In this document: in pieces, positions 52,801 to 62,820 of the stretch | Layout: each line of letters opens with the position of its first letter | How positions within the stretch are numbered: position 1 is the first letter of the stretch | Assembly: GCF_028389875.1 (NCBI RefSeq) | Contig: NC_084687.1 | Coordinates: 4,252,157-4,316,156, forward strand | DNA length: 64,000 bases | Direction of reading: 5' to 3' | From: Rhea pennata | Taxonomy: Eukaryota; Chordata; Aves; Rheiformes; Rheidae | Made by a program: the position numbers and the translations under genes | The notes under the pieces: model-generated | Seen by the model: only the letters and a program-made list of their open reading frames with translations | Told to the model about the DNA's origin: nothing | Database searches by the model: none

Positions 52801-54430
52801 CCTGAGACGTTAGCCAGATACAAGTCTACACTGTTATTCAGACTGCCGATATAGAACTAGGTTACCAACCAACTGTATCCATCAGGCTCATCTGAGGACG
52901 TGACAGGTTTATAATCTGCCAAATGTCCAAATGTATGTAAATTAGGGCTTTCTTGAATGCAGTTCCACATCTGAGAAGCGGATTGGCTACTAATGCTTTT
53001 CTAACTTAACTCTCAAACATGCAAATCTAAGATAGGTCTTCAGATAATTCTGTCCTCCTTTTAGGCTACTAAGGTTGCTAGCAAATCTTCATCATTTGAA
53101 CTGGAAGAAGATACTTCTAAGATGTTTCAAATTTAGAAAGATTTGAGAATATTTCTTGCATCTTTTGTTTTAGAACAGGCAGTTACATATTTAGATTTGT
53201 GAAAGAGAAATAATGCCGTCCATAGAGATAAACTGTCCCTAGATACACCCTCAGCTTCATATGGCAGTAGATCTTCAGCTTTGTAAGCAAAATGTAGTGT
53301 ACATCAATAAGTCTTTCTGTTGCAACTTAGGTGTTTCATTCATATTACTTTAGGATCTGAGCACCTCAGGGCTTTTATTCTATATGCCATTGCATGCAGA
53401 TAATGAACTTGGACATACAGAATTTTAGGTGCTTTCAGAAAGTCAAACACATTAAATAAGGAACTGAATTTGGATATTGAAGCCTAATACATAGCCATTG
53501 CTCTTTCTTATTGTGATATCGTTTCAGACCCTAATGGTATCATCCCCACACAAACCGCTTTGCCATCTCACAAAAGATCCAAAGCACAAGAGTGTCAGTA
53601 TTAATTCCTTCTAGTGTTGGTCAATGCAGTGACGAGGAAAACAAAAAGGAAATAACAGTGTACAAGAACAGAAAATGAGAAGTTAGGAGAGGAAGCGAAG
53701 AATGCAATCATGCGAGACTCTGTTTATGAAGCCAAAAATTGATCTGTTAAGCTATTGTTATAATGTTATTTCTAGCTTTTCTTTCAGAGAATTTGTAATA
53801 GAGGGTTGAACATGAGCTGTGGATAAGGATGTTTGGCCAGACAACTATCTCAAGTACAACGGCAAAGATGTTGACAGCAACAGAAGTTCGTTCGTTCATT
53901 TTGTCTGTCTGCCCATCTCTCCATCCCTTCCTCCCTCCTTCCCCAGAGTTGCAAGAGAACTTACGGGCAGAATAGCATTTGTATACAAATTATATAATTC
54001 AGGGACTGCTTTTCTCTGTTTTTTTTTTCCTCAGTCCTTTCCTTCCATGCTTCCCAGTATCTAAGTTGGAATCTTCCTTCAAACTTTAATACCAAAAATG
54101 GACGTTTTTGTATCACATTCAGCAGCCTTGGGCCCAACTCGCAGACTAAGATGAGAATCTCAATCAGATGAATTTTGAAATTTATCTGTAATTCTTCACA
54201 GATGTTTGCATCTATCACCATGATAATGGGATTCAGTAGTTTGATCAAAATGTATGTAATTTACAATAAAGTCAAGATAGATTTATACTGTAGCATGGAA
54301 GTGGTATTAATAAACAACAAGCACCAGAGGCATGGAAATATAGTTATATGCTTAGTCTTAATTCTGTACTCATATTTAAATTCAAGACATTTACTATAAT
54401 AATGTAGATAAACATTTTGCAACAAGATGT
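49831..54430. other. No gene recognised between NFYA and the TREM genes
   Basis: AT-rich sequence without recognisable exons, interspersed repeats or RNA genes. A minus-strand AATAAA (plus-strand TTTATT at 54434-54439) could be a distal end of the TREML1-like gene. Confidence 0.45.
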
Positions 54431-55024
54431 TTGTTTATTAAAACATGTCAGGTGCGTGAATTGTCTTTCTGAAGTCAATCAAAGAACTCATATGCTTACA
54501 GTTAAGCACATTCTTTAATACTTTGCTGATATGGGCTTTATAAGCATGGGAGGTGATTAACATTTTATATATGTGTGTATAAGTGAGCTGTTGGAGAAGT
54601 TGCAAGTATGAAAGGAAGTGTATTATGTTCCCATATCTCACTGTACTTTGCTGACTAGGACATTGTGGCAGTTGCTATCAGAGAAAACCAGTTTCCTGTA
54701 TTCGGGTTTATAGTTGCCTGTTGTTTAAAAATAGAGTAATTTAAATAAAGCAAATATACCACAGTCTGCCACTGGATTTGCTTATCAACAGTTGAATTGT
54801 GATGCTGTGCTATTAGAAAAGTGCAAGGGTTTTCTTTTTTTCTTTTTTTTTTTTCTTTTCTTTTTTTTTTCAGGGAACCTCTGTACATCTATGTGCCACA
54901 TCCTTTATGCTGCCTTTTGCCTCATACCCCATTTATATTGCTTACAATTGCTTACAGATGGCTTGTTTCTAAGCACTTCTCAGGAAAAGTTTATGAATAA
55001 GTGCAAGGCTTCATATAGCTTTGT

Positions 55025-58000
55025 TTAGGTGGACCTGTTTGTTTCTTCCGCAGTTCCAGAATGAGAAGTTGTGGCTCTAAATATAATGGTAGCGTATTCC
55101 ACAGGCCCTGAGGAAACTGAGTTGCCTGGTGATTCTTGAAGGTGGAAGAAAACTTTTGGGGAAGGTTGGGTGTTGACGTATATAACATCTTCAGGCTTTA
55201 GTTGAGGTTGATGCCTTATCACAGCATATACTGTATTGTCCTTCAGTTTCCTGTCTGGCATTCTACTTGTTTTGTTTATTCTATCCTTCTGAAAAAAATA
55301 TGAATTATGAGAAATTAGAAATTTACCTTTTTTTCGCTTCCAACTGTTAGTTTATCTACAAGTATAAATATTTACTCCTTGTATCCTAAATCTGTGGAAG
55401 AGGGGAGAGGATGCATGGGAAAATGGAAAGTATCCTCAGAGAAGTTCAGAGAACTTTTGTACAAAGCTCTGCTCCCAGTATTTAAGGGACTGGGTAGAAA
55501 GGTGCAGCAACAGTTAGCATACTGAGTATTTAGGGGATTGCTACTAGTGAAGTTTTCCTTTGGTATGAAACTTTGCTAATGTTACTGAAGATACAGGGCC
55601 AGTAAATAAAAAAAATTTTTTGTTATTGTATTTTCTGGGTACTATAAATAAAGATATAAAGAAAGGATATGACTTATTTAAGCAATTGAGTTAGATTGTG
55701 CCTGCTTTGCGGCTAGAAGTCAGATGATCACAAGTATAGACAGCTAACTTCAGTCTTGCTGGCCTGAGTGTTCATAGCAATGAATGCTACTGAGTGCTTT
55801 ATAAGCCCCTCTGAGTGGTGAACACAGAACTGGTGTGGCTAGCTCAAGGGAAAGCCCACAGGACCACAGCTTCATTTTTTCAGTGAGCTTGGCTAAGCTA
55901 GAATGAGCTGGATTCATCTATCCTGTAGAATAATCAGGATAGACTGCAGAGCGTAGCTGTTTTACTGATGGCTAAAGTGAGCATGGACAATGAGAATGCT
56001 TCTCACTGTACTTCTCTCTCTTTCTCTTCTATATCTGTTACTATGCATGGCAGAGATAAAACAAAGCACCAAAAATGTGGAATTTCTGATGTCCTCTTAC
56101 CTGCAGCACTGCTTGTCTGAAAGCAGGATGTCTGCCGAAGTCCATCCCTTTTCCTGGCAGGAAGGACAGAAATTCCTTTGAATGTAGACCCACACCTTAA
56201 CCTTTTAATTTTAAATGTGAATTCCCCCTCTCCCTTCCTTTACATTCAACTCGCATTTTGTGTTTAACTTTCAGCTCAGTCTCATTGCCTTCATGGATGA
56301 TAATACCTATGAAGAGACCTTCCTTACATTCAGGGCAATGGGAAACCAACCCCTAAAGGCAGGAAAACTAGACAAGGGGATTAGGGAACTTTACCTGCCC
56401 TTTTCCTTCTGATGTAAGTGGTGGCAAGGAGTGTAACAGTAGCAATCAGAGCAGTTGTGGCCAGGAAGGAACTCAGTACCAGGAGAGCATAAAGATTCCT
56501 GCAGGGAAGGGCATGATATCAACATTACTATTTATAGCACCAGAGAGACTAGATTGATTTGGGAGGGGATTTGGTGTGTTTGAAAATGGATTATGGTTCC
56601 AGGATAAAGTTCAGCATGCAAATACTACTCTTACTGTCCCTAACAAAAATGGTTTCACTGAGGTCAGCAGTGATCTACAGCCACAGAGGATCCTGCCTAG
56701 CTGTATTTTCTTTGGCAAACCTGGGTAGCACTGGGGAGCTCAAATTCTCTTCCTGCACTCAGTTGAAGTGCTACTAGAGTTCAAAGGCATCCCTCATCAG
56801 GATGACATAGCCCTTCTCAGGGTCCGTCTTTGATAAGGATCATTATTAGGGTTCCTTTGATCAGGCCTGGTAATGATTCTCATCTGACCTGCTATGTTGT
56901 TTAGCTGGGGTTGGTCTCAGGCAAGGCTGCTCATACAACAGGCAGAGGTGTTGCATGGGCTAAAGAGTCATGCCTTTTTAATTAGGCAGGAAGAATATAG
57001 TCAAACTGAGCATCTTCAGTTAAGGCCTCAGCTTCTGAAACCAACTTCTGAAACCAAACTTCTGAAACCAACTGAACCTTCTGCAGCTTTTCGTGGTACT
57101 TGAGGAAGTTGGACCAAACTGCAGGAGAGAAGGGAAGGCCTGGAGAGAAGGGAAGGCCTGTGTGTGTGCACATGCTTCAAATTTTTGTAACATGATCCTT
57201 CAAATTCTGCAGTGTATCCAAGTGTATCCAGATTGCTATAGCTGGTGTCTGGGATTGTTATTTATTTATTTATTTATTTATTTTTACCTCTGGTCCGTAT
57301 TGCTGTCATCTGTGGGCTTGGCAGTCCCCCACTTTGTAGTGGGAAATGAAATGGCCTCCAAATCTGCATCCAAATTCCAATTTTCTCCTTGAAAAAACAC
57401 AAGAGCAGGTGATGTTCCTATGTACTTCCATCCCTGGTGACTTTTTGGTGATAGGAAAAAATACTGCTTTGAGGCTTGTAGGATGCTCCACTATTACTGC
57501 CTTACTTGTTAACCATGAAAGGACATACCATTTTAGAGAAGGATATGAAAACTGAGATGCTTGTTTGGGTGCTTGAATGCTGTTAGAAAGGAGTTCTCTT
57601 AGAGAAAAGACACTTCTTGTGATTTTTGTTTTCCATTTTTCAGTCATGTCAGAAAAATCAAGGAATAACTTCCCCTAAATATCTTCTATATTTCTGCTTC
57701 CTGCACTAGCTAAAAGCATAAAAGGAATAAAGTGTTAAAATAAATATGAAAGTTTATTAAAGAACAATGAGGAAAAAATAAATTCTCAGGCAATTTTTTC
57801 CAGGAAATTCAGACAAAGGTTTAGATTGCTTAGGATCTATTTCTTCTGCTGATGTAAACATAAAATTTTGTTAGTCAATGAACATAAGCTAGACACCCCC
57901 CTTGCCCTAAGAATTGGCTACAATTTGTTTATTACATTAGTATGTATCAAAAATCTATTTTTTTAAAAAAGGGGAATTCAGGAATTCTCTGTATCTCAGG

Positions 58001-60350
58001 AAATCTCAGGGCTCAGAAGAGATCTCTCTAACACTGACCTGTAATCTTTCTTGTCAAATGCTGAGAATTTGCTGACTTATAGAAGATCATTAATTTTTTG
58101 ATTAACTCACCCAAAACTTCCAGCATGATCCTCTTCAATGGTTTGTTTCTCCCCTGGAAATGGCTCTCAAGATGATATTCTCCTGAGTCATTAAACTGGA
58201 GCTTTTTCAGACGCACTCTAATCATTTTCCACGAGAAGTCATTCATCATCTCAGTCCTTCCTACTTTAAGAATACTTTGATCAGAGTTACCTCTGATAAT
58301 AGGTTGACATCTAATTCGGGTTACCATTTTGCACCAAGTAAAATATTGAAGTTTTCTGATGTTGTCTATCATGGAATAAGAGCAGTGGAGGGACAGGGAG
58401 CTCCCTTTTTTTGCAAAAAGCTTTACAGGTTCTAAAGAAAATAAAACAATGACTCATTAAAGGTAGAAAAGATAAAAAAAAAAAGAAAAAAAAAAAAAGA
58501 AAACACGACAGTGTACAACCCACCCAGCAAAGCAGCACATCTAAATTCAGCACAAAAAGAATTTGCAAAAGGCATTCAAAAAGCTAGCCTTAGTGTAATG
58601 AGGTTGATCCACGGGAATGAAGCTGGGGTGGCAAATGGGATGTTTGGATTACTAGTACCATTGCTGAACATAGGCTGTATCATATTCCAGGATTGTCATT
58701 GCTGTCCCTTCCCCAGATGCAGTGATACAAAGTCACCTCAGAATCCTTATGCCTCATAACATGTTTCATAAACATTCAAGTTTAAGATAGTGTTGCTCCA
58801 TCTCATGAATCTTTGACTTGGGTGGGTCAAAGCTTTCCTATAAGAAAACTTTCTGTGGGTGGAAACTGCTTTTAACAAAATGGAAAAGTTGGACAGAAGA
58901 GAACATTAACTTGTAGTTTTTATCAACTTTTATGAAATATTTCCATACCAATTCCAAATATTTGCATTTTATAATGAATGAATAAAATCCAGCAAAATTG
59001 TATTCATGTTTTCTGGTGGTAATCCCTAAAACAGTGATTTTCTGTCCTTGGAACTTTTTGATTTCACAAAGAAAAAATAATTTCCCATCCACTTCTGCAT
59101 CTAGATACCTATAGATACATAAACTGAGCTAAATAACAGAGTTTTACGGTGATCTTGATAACCTCTAGTGAGATCTTTATGTTTAGATACACCCTGTTTT
59201 GCTGCTAACAAAGAATGGAACGGAAACATCACTCTTTATTTACTTTTGATTGTCTCCCATCCAGTGCACCATTGACCTCACAGCTCACCTTCACCTGAAA
59301 CCACCATCTGTATTCTTTGCAGTAGAATATTCTGCAGATCACCCCACACCCCGCACTGGTATATGCCAGAGTCGTCTCTTCGAAGTGCTCTCATGATCAC
59401 AGAAATCCATCCACGTCCAATGTCTGTCAGGTCAATTGAACGATGCAGGGCATGGTTAAGGTTCATCCTTTCTGTTAAAGGGGAACTCAAGGCTAAGACT
59501 GGACAAGATTTCTCTGACAGCTCTTTGCACCAGAATTTCATCTTATGTAAACTGTCGTGCATGTCATATGAGCAGTTAGCTCTGAAGGACTCTCCCTCTA
59601 CTTGCAGAAACACTTGCAGATCCTCTCCTGACGTGCATGATTCTTCCAAAGAAAGAAGAAAATTGATGCTAGAATTAGTAATAGCTTAGTATGCCAGTTT
59701 TTCTTACAGTACATCACTAATTCCCCACTATGACTCTTATCCTGGGCCTCTGAGAAGAGTAACTTAACTCTGCAGGGTTGTCTGAATAAACACCTATGCT
59801 TAGCCTTGGTGCCACTGCCAATTTTTCCATTAAGTTTTTCCTTTGTTCCTCTCTGGGGACTCAGTCTTTATTGGCAGTAAGAAAGCAAACAGCCTGTCTA
59901 TGATACTGTTCGCGCTACCTGATCCATCATGTATCTGGAGAAAACAAAACACTTTTCCTCCCCACATGTTAAATGATTTTGGAGTGAAGATTCCTTGGTG
60001 GTAGGAGAGGACTCTATTTCAGGAGGCCAGAAATTGCCAACTGTCCCTCTATAAAGTTCATTTTTTCTGGAGAAAATACGGAACTGCTGGAAACAAAAAT
60101 GAGGATCCAGAAGCTTATATAATTAAAACAAGCAAATTTCAGCCTGAACATTTCCTCTTCTCATTGACGATTCGGAATCTTATTCCATGCCCTGCCGTAG
60201 CTGACCTGAGTGAAAAGTGCTCAAGCAAATACGTAGTGTGTGCAGTGCACGCAACAAGACAGAGAATGTCTTGTCCTTTGGAGAGATATGGAGTCTCTGA
60301 GCCTTACCTGCTAGTATCAGCAAGAGCAGCAGGGCTGAAAAAACCTCCAT
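55025..60350 (-). CDS. TREML1: TREML1-like inhibitory receptor with two V-type Ig domains
   Basis: Surface receptor of the TREM family. Minus-strand coding exons: 60350-60308 (signal peptide MEVFSALLLLLILA), 59642-59289 (V1), 58431-58111 (V2), 57387-57288 (stalk), 56498-56395 (membrane segment), 55355-55327 (29-base mini-exon) and 55288-55025 (tail). Phases 1,1,1,2,1,0 agree throughout, giving 404 aa. V1 has Cys38, Cys53, Cys61 and Cys111 (DDSGIYQC). V2 has Cys149, Cys166 and Cys174, but Leu220 replaces the expected Cys in DSGEYHL. The membrane segment (about 275-299) is uncharged, unlike activating TREMs. The tail has TVYAVI (Tyr338, ITSM-like), YVNT (Tyr354) and PVEYATIIF (Tyr382, ITIM), the last closely resembling human TREML1 PVTYATVIF. 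The two-V layout also recalls chicken TREM-B1 from memory, so the naming is tentative. The mini-exon is the least certain part. Confidence 0.82.
57032..57072. repeat. Three-copy 13-14-bp tandem repeat
   Basis: CTTCTGAAACCAA is repeated at 57032, 57045 (with one extra A) and 57059. It lies in the intron between the stalk and membrane exons of the TREML1-like gene. Confidence 0.9.
57125..57160. repeat. Two-copy perfect 18-bp tandem repeat
   Basis: Two identical units, GAGAGAAGGGAAGGCCTG, stand head to tail, 50 bases from the preceding 13-bp repeat in the same intron. Confidence 0.9.
57259..57285. repeat. (TTTA)n microsatellite at a splice donor
   Basis: About seven TTTA units lie on the plus strand. 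On the minus strand they begin a few bases inside the intron after the stalk-exon donor (GTAAAA at 57287). Confidence 0.9.
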
Positions 60351-62820
60351 CCTGAAGCAGAAAATAGTTTAGGTCATGGAGAAAAAAATGTATCCCACAA
60401 GCTTTATCACGGAGAAATTGTCTAGTGTGGAGGAAGCGAACTTGCTTTGTCACTAACTGTCATCTGCTTTCCCAGAGTGATGATGCCAGTTGGGAGTTGC
60501 TGGGAAGATCTTCTAACCACAATTTTAATATACTTTTTGGATTGGAAGGTCGCATTATGTTTACTGGTTACTTTTTACTTTAAAGGTATCACTGTCTAGA
60601 TAGCCATATTTAGCAATCAGACTGTATGGCTGGAAAAGAAATAGGCATTTTCTGTCTCTAGTGCCACCTTAAATGCTATAGAGCAGCTTTCAGATGTGTG
60701 CGTTCTTCATTACTGCTGCTTTGCACTTCCATGCAAGTTTTCCACCCTTCATTCTCAACATACTTGTACAGTGGTGGAAAATCAGCAGTATGTCCACTGG
60801 CATAGCAGAGATGGTGAATGGCTCTGCCTGAGATCTCTGAACAGATTGGAGTTGGGAATAGGACCCAGACCTCCTGGTTAGGAGAGCAATTCCTTTGTCT
60901 TATAGCATGTGTCTACACTGGGCACTGCAGTACTGGCTGGGAATATCAAAGCTAGCTTTGTGTTGATAGTACAGCCACATTGGTGTGCAACTCTGTATGG
61001 GCTAATTTACCCTCTGGAAGCAGAGGAAATTAGTTTAGACAGAACACAACCCTGAACATCCTGGACTGGTTTGGGGATCTGAGCTGCTATTTCTGCCTGT
61101 TGCTAAATGGAGCTGGTCGCATGTGTCAAGAGGCTCAGAGTTGGGCTCAGAGCATTTCTGTATGTTATAAACATACTAGCATGCTCTAAAGGTTACCTTT
61201 TCTCCGGATGATGTATTATGCTCTGATGTACTCCAACTCTTTATCATGAAGTCACACTAAGCAGGATAATCAAAGCTGATTTTATTTGGCTTTGAAAGCA
61301 ATGTAGGGAAAAGAGGGGTGAATGGCCCTGGGTTTGGAGTAGAAAAGTGGGCTTAGCTGAATGCTTGTTGATTTTTTATTTTTTGGTGAAGTTCAGCACT
61401 AGTAATGAGATCTCCTCCTGGTCAATTGAAATGCAGTTTCTCTTTTGGGAGTGATGAGCAATGATCACATGTTGGTAACATCCCCCTAAGCAAGTGGAAA
61501 AAGTACAGGGAGAAATACAGCAGGACAGTTCTTTCTTTGCAAAATCGTTTGAGAAATTAGGAAGTAGACTCAGAGCTGAGTGTAGACTTCACATCCCATT
61601 TTGTTATGTTTTGCGGTTCATTATGCCCTTCACAGAATCCCAGAATGCTTGAAGTTGGAGATGAGCTCTGGAGATCATCTATTCCAACCCCCTGCTCAAA
61701 CAGGGTCAAACTTCATATGACTGTCCAGCAAAGAGCCACACTGTCCAAGGTAATCTTTGGGAGTGAGTCCTTTTATCGCCTTGAAGACTCTGAGATGACA
61801 TGAACTTGATGGGTCTCAATTCAGACCCTACTGGAATGATACTAGGGATGACTAGCTGGAATTACTCTGCCTGTGGTATGGTACACTTACTGGCCCCTCT
61901 ACAGATAGTAAGAGAGAATTGCATTGCCATCACTATGGCAGTGGCTTCAGTCTTTAGAGAGAGGAATCTCAGTTACAAAGCTGATTTCTAGACAAATAGT
62001 AACATTAGTTTTTAATACAAACCATCCACTACTGGCTATATTTCATGCTTTTGAGTAGAAACATTCAAGGGTTTTATAGAGATAGGTAAGACATGCTGAA
62101 AAAGCTATTAGCTCTTTAACACTAGTCTTCAGTGAATTAGGAAAATTCCTTGGAGATTTGAGGCACAGTAAGGTTTTTCCTTTTTTACGTCTTATGGATG
62201 AGGAGTTTACAGAGCTTGTGAATTGCTCCCAAAAAACATATGGTGGTGGAGCACCATCAGTCGAACTTCCCTTTATATTCACTGATGTGTCTGTAGTCTA
62301 TAACTAATAACATGTAACAAAGCATTTGCCAGTAGCCATGCAGAGCAGCAAAGGTTTATCTGCCTGGCATGGAGCTAGGGGAGAACTGAGCAGAGCTCTC
62401 TCACCTTTCCAGTTCCTGCAGAACTGTTTCTGCATGCAGGCAAGTCTGTGCTGGCTCTCTTCATGAAAGTACTTGATATACCCTCTCCCCCTAGCTCCCA
62501 GCCCTGTCCTCTTCCATCAGGCTCAGGTGTTACTGGCAGCAACTTTTCAGCTCTGTTGTGTTGAAAAAAATGTTGATCAGAAGCAATGAGAAAAGGTGGC
62601 AGATGCTGGCATTCCCTCTGTAGAGTTCATTGCTACCTATGTTTAGTAGGCGATCCTTATGGCAGGTGGCAAAGCATTCTTTGCCTGTGAATGTTTGACT
62701 TTCTTTGCTATGTGATTCCCTGTTATCTTTGAGTTGGCTCTAAGCAGTGTTTTCCCAGGAGGGTCTGATTCCATCCCATGCGTGCTCAGACAGGCTACCA
62801 GGGAAGGGAGGAGCCGCTGT
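60351..62820. other. Gap between the TREML1-like gene and TREM2
   Basis: No further V-type exon was found on either strand. The region must hold the TREML1-like promoter and the TREM2 3' UTR. It contains a CR1-type fragment at 61631-61740. Confidence 0.5.
61631..61740 (-). mobile_element. CR1-type LINE fragment (3' region)
   Basis: CACAGAATCCCAGAATG followed by CTCTGGAGATCATCTATTCC and AACCCCCTGCTCAAACAGG is the reverse complement of the conserved 3' region of CR1 elements. About 110 bases are recognisable, with many substitutions: an old 5'-truncated copy lying in minus orientation. Confidence 0.8.

Noticed and set aside
58311-58568. Hydrophobic minus-strand frame that resembles a signal peptide before V2
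   Set aside because: It opens with TTG rather than ATG, and the hydrophobic run is partly the polypyrimidine tract before the V2 acceptor. It is not a separate gene start.
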